Assembly: GCA_963802905.1 (NCBI GenBank)
Contig: CAWDKH010000012.1
Span: 1-64,000, forward strand
Length of the DNA: 64,000 bases
Direction: 5' to 3'
DNA from: DASQFQ01 sp963802905
GTDB lineage: Bacteria > Actinomycetota > Thermoleophilia > Solirubrobacterales > Solirubrobacteraceae
In this document: positions 44,960 through 54,914 of the stretch, one piece after another
How positions within the stretch are numbered: the first letter of the stretch is position 1
Layout of the letters: each line of letters opens with the position of its first letter
Translations under genes and position numbers: made by a program
The notes under the pieces: generated by a model
The model's input: the letters and a program-made list of their open reading frames with translations, nothing else
What the model was told of the DNA's origin: nothing
Database searches by the model: none

Positions 44960-46435
44960 CTACTCGTCGTCGCGGCCCGCCACGCGCATGCCCTCCTCGC
45001 GAGCGAGGCCCTCGCCGATGCGGCGGGCGAGGCCGGGCACGAGCGCGATGATCAGGAAGCCGAGCACGAGCCAGCCGGCAACGATCAGCGGGAAGACCGT
45101 GTACGGGTACTCGAGGCTGTCGGCCAGCGTGTTCTGGTAGAGCACATAGAAGATGATCGCCAGCGCGATCAGCGGGATCACGATCTCCAGCATGGGGACC
45201 TTGCGCTCGCCGCGGAAGTAGAGGAAGACGATCGCGCCGACGTTGCAGACGATGTAGCTGACCAGCATCAGCAGCACGCCCATCGTCCCGGGATAGAAGA
45301 ACGCGTTGACCGCGTCGGTCCCGTTGATGCGGTAGGCGAACAATGCGACGACCGCGATGCCCATGATCACCACGAGCGCGCCGGCGGGCGCGCCGGAGCG
45401 GGTCGAGGTGCGCCCGAGGCGGTTGTCGCTGAAGCCGTCGCGCGAGATCGCGAACAGGATCCGAGACGCAGCGGTGGCGGCGCCGAGCGTCGCGGCGAAC
45501 GCGCTGATCGTGGCGCCGAAGTTGATGAAGTCGGCGAACGCCTCGCCGATGTAGTCGTTGCTCAGATCGCCGAGCGGCGACGACGATTCGCTGAAGCGCT
45601 TGATGCCCTCGTCGTCGAGCCCGAAGCCGAGGCTCTGGGTGACCATGCAGAGGATGTAGAAGACGCCGGCGACGACGACGGCGGTGAAGATCGCGCGCGG
45701 GATGTTGCGGCCCGGGTTGTCGGTCTCCTCGCCGAGTGACGCCGCGCCCTCGAAGCCGCCGAACGACAGGAAGCCGAAGACGGCAGCGATCGCGACGGTG
45801 CTGAACGGGATCCCGCCCGGGGGCGAGAAGACTTCGAGCGTGAAGTCCTGGTCGTTGGGCGCCGAGCCGCCGATGACCTTGGCGAAGATCACCACCATCA
45901 GCACGAGGATCAGCGTCACTGAGATCCCCTCGATGCCCAGCAGCGAGCGCGTCGCGACGCGGATGTCGCCGAACGCGAAGATCCCGACGAAGACCATCGC
46001 GACGAGGCCGATGATCAGCCAGTCGACATCACCGGCGCCGATCCCGTCGAGGAACCCCTGCCCGAACAGCCCGACCTCCGCCGCCGACGCGACGGTGAAC
46101 AGCGTGTAGGTCGCCATCAGCGCCCAGCCGGCGAAGAACCCGGCCCGCGGGCCGAGCGTCGCGCCGGCGAGCGCGAACACCGAGCCAGCCGAGTTGAAGT
46201 ACCGCGTGAGCCGCACGAACCCGTACGACACGAACATCACGCCGATCGTGGCGATCAGGAACGCGAGCGGCACCGCCCGGCCGATGAGGCCCGCCACGGC
46301 CGTGCCGTTGAGCGCCATCGCGGCGGTCGGGGCCATGATCGCGAGCGAGAGCGCGATCGCCTCGATGAAGCGCAGCTCCCGGCGCAGTCCCGGCTTCTGC
46401 GCCTCGCCCGCGGGATGTGAACGCTCATTCGCCAT
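44960..46435 (-). CDS. APC superfamily amino acid permease
   Basis: 491 residues with about 12 TM segments. GLRRELRFIEAIALSLAIM, the glycine-rich first helix, FSAG-type LTRYFNSAGSVFALAGATLG, FGFLSFGGFEGAASLGEET and NIPRAIFTAVVVAG are typical. An uptake or exchange transporter for an amino acid or amine; specificity not deducible. Monocistronic, with the GGDEF gene upstream on the same strand. Confidence 0.9.
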   Translation of the reverse strand: MANERSHPAGEAQKPGLRRELRFIEAIALSLAIMAPTAAMALNGTAVAGLIGRAVPLAFLIATIGVMFVSYGFVRLTRYFNSAGSVFALAGATLGPRAGFFAGWALMATYTLFTVASAAEVGLFGQGFLDGIGAGDVDWLIIGLVAMVFVGIFAFGDIRVATRSLLGIEGISVTLILVLMVVIFAKVIGGSAPNDQDFTLEVFSPPGGIPFSTVAIAAVFGFLSFGGFEGAASLGEETDNPGRNIPRAIFTAVVVAGVFYILCMVTQSLGFGLDDEGIKRFSESSSPLGDLSNDYIGEAFADFINFGATISAFAATLGAATAASRILFAISRDGFSDNRLGRTSTRSGAPAGALVVIMGIAVVALFAYRINGTDAVNAFFYPGTMGVLLMLVSYIVCNVGAIVFLYFRGERKVPMLEIVIPLIALAIIFYVLYQNTLADSLEYPYTVFPLIVAGWLVLGFLIIALVPGLARRIGEGLAREEGMRVAGRDDE

Positions 46436-46471
46436 CCGCGCGCGAACCCTACTAATCGGGCGATCGTCGGC

Positions 46472-47543
<1,072 letters not shown>

Positions 47544-47547
<4 letters not shown>

Positions 47548-49721
47548 GCTGCCCGGTCTCCGGACGGCAGGGTGTCGATCTCAGGCAGCTCTTCCTTCAG
47601 CCGCGGTGGCAATCCGAACGGCGACGTCTCGAGCCACTCCAACAACACGTCGCTCTCGACCGGGCGGCTGAAGTGGTAGCCCTGAGCCTCGTCGCACCCA
47701 TAGTCGTTGAGCAGGCTCATCGTCGCCTCGTCCTCCACTCCCTCGGCGACCACCTTCACCCCGAGGTTGTGCGCGAGGTCGATGATCGACCGGACGATGA
47801 CCGCGTCGTCCTTGACCGAACACATATTCATCACGAACGAGCGGTCGGCCTTGATCTCGACGACCGGGAGCCGCTGGAGGTAGACGAGCGACGAGTAGCC
47901 GGTGCCGAAGTCGTCGATCGAGAGCCGCTCGTTCATGTCGCGGAGCTGCTCGAGCATGCCGGGCACGGCGGTGTCGATCAGCGCGCTCTCGGTGAGCTCG
48001 AGCGTGAGTCGGTCCGCCGGAACGCCCCAGCGGCCCGTGAGGTGTTGGATCGAGTCGAACATCCCCGTGCCCTCGGCGAGGCAGCGAGCGCCGATGTTGA
48101 CCGCCATCGTCAGGTCGTAGCCCGCCTGGCGCCATTTCGTGAGATCCGCCAGTGCTGCGTTGATGACCCATTCCGTCATCGGGATCATCAGCTCGCTGCG
48201 CTCGACTTCCGGCATGAACGCGTCCGGCATGAACAGGGTGCCCGACGGGTGGTTCCAGCGCAGCAGCGCCTCGACGCCGACGGTCTCCTGCGTGGAGAGG
48301 TCGATCTTCGGCTGGTAGTGGAGGACGAGCTCGTCACGCTCGATGCAGCGGCGGAGATCGCCGAGCAGCTCGAGGCGGCGCGCGGGCGTCTCCTCCTGCT
48401 CGGCAGCGAACAGCGCGTAGCCGGTGCCGGTGCGCTTGGCGTCGTACATCGCGAGGTCGGCGCGCCGGAGCAGATCGTCGCGGTTGTCGCCATGGTCGGG
48501 CACCAGCGTGATGCCGATGCTCGCCTCGACGTTGACGGCGTGGCCGTTGACGAGGAACGACGGCTCGAGCGCCTGCTGGATCTTCCACACGACGGTCGCC
48601 GCGCCGGCCAGGTCGGTGCCGTCTCGCGGCAAAACGCCAAACTCGTCCCCGCCGAGCCGCGCCACGGTGTCGCCGGTCCGCAGGCAGCCGACGAGCCGCT
48701 CGGTGACGAGCTTGAGGAGCTCATCGCCATGGTGGTGGCCGAGCGTGTCGTTGACCTGCTTGAAGTCGTCGAGGTCCATGACCAGGAGCGCCAGCGACTC
48801 ACCGGTTCGCAGTGCCGCCCGGATCGCCTGTTCCACGCGGTCGCCGAACAGGACGCGGTTGGGCAGGCCTGTGAGGTTGTCGTGCAGCGCCTGGTACTGG
48901 AGCGCGTCGGTATAGGTCTGACGTTCGGAGATGTCGCGCAGGCAGCCGATGTGGATCCTGCCGGTCTGCAGCTCGATGTCGCTCAGGTCGAGCTCCATCG
49001 GGAACGTCGTCCCGTCCTTGCGGCGACCGACCGATTCGGCCGCGCGGTCGCTGCTCAGCTGCGGGCTCCAGGGCTGTCGTTTGGTGTCCGGGTCGCTCGA
49101 GTAGTCGGCGGGGTACTTCGGACCGACCATCATCGAGAAGGACTTCCCGATCGCCTCCTCCTCGCTGTAGCCGAAGAGCTCGGCCGCCGCGCGGTTGAAC
49201 GACTGGATCACCCCGTCGCTGCTGACCGTGACGATGCCGTCCGCGACGTTCTCGAGCACCGAGCGGGTGCGCGCCTCGCTGTCGCGGAACTCGCCCACGG
49301 AGCGCTCCAGCTCGCGCGACTTGAGGAACAGCTCGACGAAGATCGAGACCTTCGCGCGCAGGATGTCCGGGACGATCGGAGCGGAGATGAAGTCGACGGC
49401 ACCGCTCGCGTACGCGGCGCGGATCTTGGCGTCCTCGGTCGAGTGCGCGGTGATGAAGATGATCGGGGTGTGCTCGAACTCGGCGCGCATCCGGATCAGG
49501 CCGGCCGTCTCGTAGCCGTCCATCCCCGGCATCTGAACGTCCATCAGCACCACGGCGAACGACTGGCGCATCGCGGCGCGCAGCGCGGCCTCGCCCGAGT
49601 CGGCCTCGACGATCGCGTGGCCGAGCGGCTCGAGGACCGAGACGATCGAGAGCCGCTTGCCCGGGTTGTCGTCGACGACCAGGATCGCGGCGGGCGAATC
49701 AAGGGCCGTGGCGCCCCTCAA
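47544..49721 (-). CDS. Response regulator with PAS, GGDEF and EAL domains
   Basis: About 725 residues if TTG 49721, which overlaps the kinase stop (TTGA), is the start; a GTG at 49760 is the alternative. Receiver domain (AAILVVDDNPGKR, phospho-acceptor Asp in VVLMDVQMPGMDG), PAS (SFNRAAAELFGYSEEEAIG), GGDEF (ARLGGDEFGVL intact), EAL (GVEALLRWNHP, DDFGTGYSSL, KADRSFV intact). Both c-di-GMP synthase and phosphodiesterase sites look usable. It is probably phosphorylated by the adjacent hybrid kinase. Confidence 0.9.
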
Positions 49722-52642
49722 GGCTGCGCCACCGGGGTCGGCGGCGTGGCGGGGAACCACCGGCGCAGGCTCGCCATCAGCCCCGCCGAGTCGACCGGCT
49801 TGGGGATGTAGTCGGATGCCCCCGCCGCGAGGCAGCGTGCGCGCTCACCGTTCTCGGCCTTGCCGGTGACGGCGATGATCGGGAGGTCGGCCCGCGACGG
49901 ACGGAGGCGGATCGCCTCCATCGTCTCGTAGCCGCTCATCCCCGGCATCATGATGTCCATCAGGACGAGGTCGATGTCGGTTCGCTCGTCGAGGATCTCC
50001 AGTGCCGCCGAACCGCTCTCGGCGGCGACGGCAACGACCTGTCCGCGCTCGAGCAGGGCGGTCAGCGCGAAGATGTTGCGGAAGTCGTCGTCGACGATCA
50101 GCACCGTTGTGCCGGCCGCCTCGCCGTCGTAGAACAGCTCCCCCCCAACCGGGGCAGCCATGTCGACCACATACGGGGAGGGTGTCGAGTGCGGCTTGCC
50201 GTTGGTGGGCACCTCGGCGATCTCCCCGACGTGCAGCGGGAGCCGGACCGTGAACGTGCTGCCGCGCCCGGGCTCGCTCTCCAGCGTGATCTCCCCGCCG
50301 AGCAGATCGACGAGGTTGCGGCTGATCGAGAGCCCGAGCCCGGTGCCGCCGTACTTGCGGGCGGTCGACCCGTCGGCTTGCGCGAACGCCTCGAACATCA
50401 CCTTGTGCAGCTCCGGCTTGATGCCGATCCCGGTGTCGCTGACGCTGATGGCGATCCCGGAGTCCGCGCTCGGCTCGATGCGCATCATCACTTCGCCGTG
50501 CTCGGTGAACTTGAACGCGTTGGCGAGCAGGTTCTTCAGCACCTGCCGCAGCCGATGCGGATCCGTCGTCATGGTCGCCGGCAGCCGCTCGTCGAGCTCG
50601 GCGGAGAACGCCAGACCCTGCTCGTCGGCGATCGGCCTGAACGTCTGCACCATGCTGTCGCGCAGATCGGCGAGCGGGAGCGCGCTGGTCTCCAGCTGGA
50701 CGGTGTTGGACTCGACCTTGGCCAGGTCGAGGATGTCGTTGAGCAGCTTGAGCAGGTCGACGCCCGACGAGCGGATGACGTGGGCGTACTCCACCTGGCG
50801 CTGGGTGAGGTTGCCTTCGGGGTTGTCCTCGAGCTGCTCGGCCAGCACCAGCAGGCTGTTGAGCGGCGTGCGCAGCTCGTGGGACATGTTGGCGATGAAC
50901 TCCGACTTGTAGCGCGACGAGACCGAGAGCTCGTGAGCCTTCTCCTCGACGAACCGCTTCGCCTCCTCGACCTCCTGGTACTTGCCCTCGACCTCGCTGT
51001 TCTTGTCGGCGAGCAGCTGCGCCTGCGCGGCGAGCTCCTCGTTGGACTGATGCAGCTGCTCCTGGCGGGACTGCAGCTCCTTCGACTGCGACAGCGACTG
51101 CTCGAGCAGCTTGTCGGTCACCGACGTGGCCGCGACCGTGTTGAGCACGAGGCCGATGCTCTCCGTGAGCTGGTCGAGCAGCGACTGGTGCGATGCGCTG
51201 AACGCCGAGAACGACGCCAGCTCGATCACCGCGCGGACCGAACCCTCGAACAGGATCGGCAGCACGATGATGTTCAGCGGTGGCGACTCGCCGAGCCCGG
51301 AGCTGATCTGGATGTAGTCCCCGGGCACATCCGTGAGCAGGATCCGCTCCTTCTCGAGCGCGCACTGACCGACGAGGCCCTCTCCGAGATGGAACGAGTT
51401 GGAGAGGTGCTTGCGCTCCTTGTAGCCGTAGCCGGCCTGGAACTCGAGCATCGGCTCGCTGCCGTCGTCCGGCTCCGTCAGCGCGTAGAAGACGCCGTGC
51501 TGCGCCGAGACCAGCGGCGTCAGCTCGGACAGGATCATGGTCGAGACGGTCGCGAGATCGCGCTGGCCCTGGAGCATGCGGGTGAAGCGCTCGAGGTTCG
51601 TCTTCAGCCAGTCCTGCTCGGTGTTCTGGCGCATCGTCTCGCGCAGGTTGCGGATCATCTCGTTGAGCAGGTCCTTGAGGACCGCGACCTCGCCGCTCGC
51701 CTCGACGCTGACCTGGCGGGTCAGGTCACCCTCGGTCACGGCCGTCGCCACCTCCGCGATCGCGCGCACCTGGTTGGTGAGGTTCGCCGCGAGCTGGTTG
51801 ACGTCGTCGGTGAGGTCCTTCCAGACGCCCGCGACCTCCTGCGACTGCGCTTGGCCGCCGAGCTTGCCCTCGACGCCGACCTCGCGCGCGACGCGCGTCA
51901 CCTCGCCGGCGAACCGGTTGAGCTGGTCGACCATCGCGTTCACGGTGTTCTTCAGCTCGAGGAACTCGCCGCGGACGTCCGCGGTGATCTTCTTGCTGAG
52001 GTCGCCGTTGGCGACCGCGGTCGTCACCTCGGCGATGTCGCGGACCTGGCCGGTGAGGTTGCCGGCCATCAGGTTCACGTTGTCGGTGAGCTCTTTCCAG
52101 ACGCCCGCGACCTCGATCGTCACCGCGGCCGCCTGCCCGAGCTTGCCCTCCGTGCCGACCTCGCGCGCCACGCGGGTGACCTCGGAGATGAAGCCGTTGA
52201 GCTGGTCGACCATGTCGTTGATCGTGTTCTTGAGCTCGAGCATCTCGCCCTGGACGTCGGCGGAGACCTTCTTGCTCAGGTCGCCGTCCGCGACCGCGCC
52301 GATGACGCGCTGCATCTCGTTGCTGGGTCGAACGAGGTCCTCGATCAGGCTGTTGACCGACTCGATGCAACGGCCCCACACCTGGTCGGTGCCCTTGAAG
52401 GAGACGCGCTGGGAGAGCTTCCCCTCCTTGCCGACGACGCGGCTGACGCGCTCGAGCTCGTCGCCGAGCGCCTGGTTCGCCCCGATGATGTCGTTGAGCC
52501 GGTCCGCGACCTTGCCCCCGATGCCGGTCCAGTGCACCGGCATGCGAGCGGTGAAATCGCCGGCCTCGACGTCGCTCAGAACGGCGAGCAGGACCTCAGG
52601 GTCGAAGCTCTCGACCTCGGTGGGAGCAGTTCTGGGCGGCAA
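49718..52642 (-). CDS. Soluble multi-HAMP/GAF hybrid histidine kinase
   Basis: About 974 residues from TTG 52642; the open frame extends to GTG 52765, but that N-terminus is Arg-rich and looks non-coding. Repeated HAMP modules (residues ~30-330: DGDLSKKVSADVQGEMLELK, DGDLTRQV-type elements), GAF (~350-515), a coiled coil, HisKA with SHELRTPLNSL (~585), HATPase (NLLANAFKFTEHG, GTGLGLSISRNLV) and a C-terminal receiver (VLMDIMMPGMSG). No TM segment is evident, so it is cytosolic, like fungal Nik1-type kinases. It overlaps the REC-GGDEF-EAL gene. Confidence 0.88.
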   Translation of the reverse strand: MPPRTAPTEVESFDPEVLLAVLSDVEAGDFTARMPVHWTGIGGKVADRLNDIIGANQALGDELERVSRVVGKEGKLSQRVSFKGTDQVWGRCIESVNSLIEDLVRPSNEMQRVIGAVADGDLSKKVSADVQGEMLELKNTINDMVDQLNGFISEVTRVAREVGTEGKLGQAAAVTIEVAGVWKELTDNVNLMAGNLTGQVRDIAEVTTAVANGDLSKKITADVRGEFLELKNTVNAMVDQLNRFAGEVTRVAREVGVEGKLGGQAQSQEVAGVWKDLTDDVNQLAANLTNQVRAIAEVATAVTEGDLTRQVSVEASGEVAVLKDLLNEMIRNLRETMRQNTEQDWLKTNLERFTRMLQGQRDLATVSTMILSELTPLVSAQHGVFYALTEPDDGSEPMLEFQAGYGYKERKHLSNSFHLGEGLVGQCALEKERILLTDVPGDYIQISSGLGESPPLNIIVLPILFEGSVRAVIELASFSAFSASHQSLLDQLTESIGLVLNTVAATSVTDKLLEQSLSQSKELQSRQEQLHQSNEELAAQAQLLADKNSEVEGKYQEVEEAKRFVEEKAHELSVSSRYKSEFIANMSHELRTPLNSLLVLAEQLEDNPEGNLTQRQVEYAHVIRSSGVDLLKLLNDILDLAKVESNTVQLETSALPLADLRDSMVQTFRPIADEQGLAFSAELDERLPATMTTDPHRLRQVLKNLLANAFKFTEHGEVMMRIEPSADSGIAISVSDTGIGIKPELHKVMFEAFAQADGSTARKYGGTGLGLSISRNLVDLLGGEITLESEPGRGSTFTVRLPLHVGEIAEVPTNGKPHSTPSPYVVDMAAPVGGELFYDGEAAGTTVLIVDDDFRNIFALTALLERGQVVAVAAESGSAALEILDERTDIDLVLMDIMMPGMSGYETMEAIRLRPSRADLPIIAVTGKAENGERARCLAAGASDYIPKPVDSAGLMASLRRWFPATPPTPVAQP
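51721..52507 (-). repeat. Tandem HAMP repeats within the hybrid kinase
   Basis: Three units of ~92 codons (about 51721-51999, 52000-52276 and a diverged 52277-52507). The first two share VTRVAREVG-EGKLG, EVAGVWK-LTD-VN and NLT-QVR-IAEV-TAV. The period of ~277-279 nt is in frame. Confidence 0.8.
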
Positions 52643-52881
52643 TGATCCTCGAGTCCGGGCGCGTGGGGGTAATGACGGCCGCGCCGTGGCGCGACGTCGA
52701 GTCGCGCCCCGCGAATCCCTGATGCCGTCTGAGAAGGACCACCGGCCGCGCTGGCCGATGCACACACCGGAAAATACGAAACCGATGCCGATTGCAGGGG
52801 GAAACTAAACCGTATCAGCGGGTCCAAGAAGGACGAAAACGCTGCGCGATCGCCCCGACGAGCCCGCCTGCCTAGAAACGA

Positions 52882-52954
52882 TGGGCGATACTGGGCTCGA
52901 ACCAGTGACCTCCGCCTTGTCGAGGCGGCGCTCTCCCAGCTGAGCTAATCGCCC
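52882..52954 (-). tRNA. tRNA-Val (anticodon GAC)
   Basis: A 73-nt cloverleaf on the minus strand: acceptor GGGCGAT/ATCGCCC, D arm GCTC/GAGC, anticodon stem CCGCC/GGCGG, loop TCGACAA (anticodon GAC), T arm ACTGG-TTCGAGC-CCAGT, discriminator A. CCA is not encoded. Loop position 33 reads C rather than the near-universal U. Confidence 0.9.
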
Positions 52955-53004
52955 TGGGATCGGCCCGGAGGGTAGCAAGCGAGCGGCGGGGGTAGGGGGC
53001 CGAG

Positions 53005-53841
53005 ATGACCACGATCGATGCCTCAATGCGCGCCCTCGAGATCCAGGGCTCCACCGTCCCCAAGCTCGGATTCGGGACCTGGGAGATCCTCGGCCGCGAC
53101 TGCGAGGAAGCGGTCGCCGATGCGCTCGAAATCGGCTACCGGCACATCGACACCGCGCAGGCGTATGAGAACGAATCCGAGGTCGGCAAGGGGCTCGCCG
53201 CCGGCGGCGTGCCGCGCAACGAGCTCTTCCTGACGACGAAGCTGTGGCGTGACCAGTTCGCCGCCGACCGCGTGCGACCGTCGGCCGAGGGGTCGCTCGA
53301 GCGGTTGCAGGTCGAGTACGTCGATCTCCTGCTGCTGCACTGGCCCAACGACGACGTCCCGCTCGCGGAGACGCTGGGCGCGCTCGCCGAGCTGCGCGAG
53401 GCGGGGCTGGTGCGGCACTACGGCGTCTCGAACGTCCCCGCCGGCATGCTGCACGAGGCACTCGAGCTCGCAGCGATCTTCGCCGATCAGGTCGAGTTCC
53501 ACCCGTTCCTCGGGCAACAGAAGCTCGTCGACCTCGCGGCGGAGAAGGACTTCATGGTCACCGCCTACTCGCCGCTCGCCCGCGGCAAGGTCCCGAAGGA
53601 CGAGACGCTGCGCGCGATCGGCGACGCGTACGGCAAGACCGCCGGCCAGGTCGCCCTGCGCTGGCTGCTCGACCAGCCGAACGTCGCGACGATCCCGAAG
53701 GCCTCGAGCCACGAGCGGCGGGTCGAGAACTTCGAGGTCTTCGACTTCGAGCTCAGCGACGACGACCGCGCGAAGATCGACGCGCTCCCGAAGGACGAGC
53801 GCGTGATCGACCCGCGCTGGGCGCCGGACTGGGACGCCTAG
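53005..53841 (+). CDS. Aldo/keto reductase (2,5-diketo-D-gluconate reductase-like)
   Basis: 278 residues. VPKLGFGTWEILGRDC, IGYRHIDTAQAYENESEVG, VDLLLLHWPNDDVP, ALRWLLDQPNVATIPKASS cover the AKR barrel with the catalytic Asp-Tyr-Lys-His set (Asp50/Tyr55-type in DTAQAY, Lys in TTKLW, His in LLHW). Substrate unknown. Its stop is 5 nt before the first 47-nt palindrome of the AbiEi-DUF559 element. Confidence 0.9.
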   Translation: MTTIDASMRALEIQGSTVPKLGFGTWEILGRDCEEAVADALEIGYRHIDTAQAYENESEVGKGLAAGGVPRNELFLTTKLWRDQFAADRVRPSAEGSLERLQVEYVDLLLLHWPNDDVPLAETLGALAELREAGLVRHYGVSNVPAGMLHEALELAAIFADQVEFHPFLGQQKLVDLAAEKDFMVTAYSPLARGKVPKDETLRAIGDAYGKTAGQVALRWLLDQPNVATIPKASSHERRVENFEVFDFELSDDDRAKIDALPKDERVIDPRWAPDWDA

Positions 53842-53846
53842 CGAGG

Positions 53847-53893
53847 GGTTGTCCTGTTCTGTCATCGCATTGCGATGGCTAGGCAGGACAACC
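53847..53893. repeat. 47-nt palindromic repeat, copy 1 (3' end of AbiEi-DUF559 gene)
   Basis: Outer arms GGTTGTCCTG (53847-53856) and CAGGACAACC (53884-53893) are perfect complements. Inner arms CATCGC (53863-53868) and GCGATG (53872-53877) close a 3-nt loop. A 6-nt unpaired segment lies on each side between them. The TAG stop of the flanked gene (53879-53881) is in the right-hand unpaired segment. Confidence 0.9.
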
Positions 53894-54781
53894 TCCCTGA
53901 AGAAGAGCCCGAAGCTCGGGCAGCATGAACCGCGAGTCCTCGAGAACGTCGCCGTAGGTGTAGCGGCGGAACTCGTCGCCGCGGGCTCGCGCCTCCCGCT
54001 CACGACGGCGATCGTTCTCCCATGCGTGGCGCGAGCGGTGGTACCGGTAGCCGTCGAGCTCGATGGTCAGGCGCCGCTCAGGCCAGCGGCAGTCGACCCG
54101 GCGCCCGCCGGCGACGCGGTTCGTCACGGGGAAAGGGAGCCCTTCGGCCCTGAGGAGCGCGAGGAAGCGGCGTTCGAGCCGACTGAGTGTGACGTGGACG
54201 TCGCCGTGCAGGACTCTCCGAAGCTTCCGCATCCCAGGGCTGGCAGGTCGGCGCTCGAGCACTGCCTCCACGTCCCCCGGCGTCGTGCCATGCAGAACAC
54301 CCGCCTCGTGGCACGCGCGTGCCAGTGCGTCGACACCGAGCACCGCGGCGAGATCGACCAGGGTCCGCGCCACAGTGGTGACCGGGATGGCGAGAACCGT
54401 CGTCGCATCCTGCGGGTCCATGCGTCGACTGCGGCAGGTAACGAGGCCCTCAATGCGCCGTTCGCCCCGCGCCATCACCTCCGGCGGAGGAGCCGAGCCT
54501 TTCACGAGCCCGTGCAGGTGCGCGGCCGCCAGCCCACACAAGAGCGCCCCGCCGCCACACGCCTCCACTGCCGCGGCGTATTGCGCCTCCCGGCTCGGTG
54601 CGCGGTGACCAACCCGGTAGACCCCGCGGTACTCGACGAGCAGCAGGCCCGAGCGGACCCGCCGCTCGATCTCACCGGCCGACACGCCCGCCTCGAGCAG
54701 GCGGCGCCGCGAGGCGACGCCGTGCCGCTCGGTGGCAACCCACTCAATGCGCTGTTGGGTTGTCCTGCCCTGCCATCGCAT
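53879..54781 (-). CDS. AbiEi-type winged-helix plus DUF559 (Vsr-like endonuclease fold) protein
   Basis: 300 residues. After MRWQGRTT (encoded by the palindrome) comes an AbiEi_4-like winged helix (GVASRRRLLEAGVSAGEIE, YRGVYRVGHRA), a middle helical region (TTVARTLVDLAAVLGVDAL), and a C-terminal DUF559 domain of the PD-(D/E)xK superfamily: RRVDCRWPERRLTIELDGY, with Asp and Glu-x-Asp as candidate metal ligands, then ENDRRREREARARGDEF. AbiEi domains are antitoxin/repressor modules; DUF559 resembles Vsr nickases. The protein could cut at or bind the repeats that flank it (inference). The last residues GGCPA are encoded by the other repeat copy. Confidence 0.8.
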   Translation of the reverse strand: MRWQGRTTQQRIEWVATERHGVASRRRLLEAGVSAGEIERRVRSGLLLVEYRGVYRVGHRAPSREAQYAAAVEACGGGALLCGLAAAHLHGLVKGSAPPPEVMARGERRIEGLVTCRSRRMDPQDATTVLAIPVTTVARTLVDLAAVLGVDALARACHEAGVLHGTTPGDVEAVLERRPASPGMRKLRRVLHGDVHVTLSRLERRFLALLRAEGLPFPVTNRVAGGRRVDCRWPERRLTIELDGYRYHRSRHAWENDRRREREARARGDEFRRYTYGDVLEDSRFMLPELRALLQGGCPA

Positions 54782-54804
54782 AGCGATGACTAGGCAGGAC
54801 GACC
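54758..54804. repeat. 47-nt palindromic repeat, copy 2 (5' end of AbiEi-DUF559 gene)
   Basis: Same architecture as copy 1: outer arms GGTTGTCCTG (54758-54767) and CAGGACGACC (54795-54804, one G-T pair), inner arms CATCGC (54774-54779) and GCGATG (54783-54788), loop ATA. The ATG of the flanked gene (54781-54779, minus strand) spans the loop. Confidence 0.9.
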
Positions 54805-54843
54805 GCCGGATTCGCCCCCGGGCCGGGTACCCTGTACCGCCCT

Positions 54844-54914
54844 GGCGCCGTGGCGGAGTGGCTACGCAGCGGCCTGCAAAGCCGTTTACACCGGTTCGAT
54901 TCCGGTCGGCGCCT
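54844..54914 (+). tRNA. tRNA-Cys (anticodon GCA)
   Basis: 71-nt cloverleaf: acceptor GGCGCCG/CGGCGCC, D arm GCG/CGC, anticodon loop CTGCAAA (GCA), T arm ACCGG-TTCGATT-CCGGT, discriminator T as expected for tRNA-Cys. No encoded CCA. Its 3' half overlaps the end of the TerC ORF on the opposite strand. Confidence 0.92.

Larger units (their letters stand above)
53847..54804. mobile_element. Putative palindrome-bounded AbiEi-DUF559 unit
   Basis: A single 300-codon gene is bounded on both sides by copies of the same 47-nt hairpin in the same orientation (41 of 47 bases identical). The gene's start codon is in one copy and its stop codon in the other, so nothing but the gene lies between them. The unit sits between a metabolic gene and tRNA-Cys (40 nt away). 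There is no transposase; mobility is inferred from architecture only. Confidence 0.55.

Noticed and set aside
52643..52765. N-terminal extension of the hybrid kinase to GTG 52765
   Set aside because: The added residues are Arg/Ser/Pro-rich without homology-like features, typical of GC-rich out-of-frame sequence.
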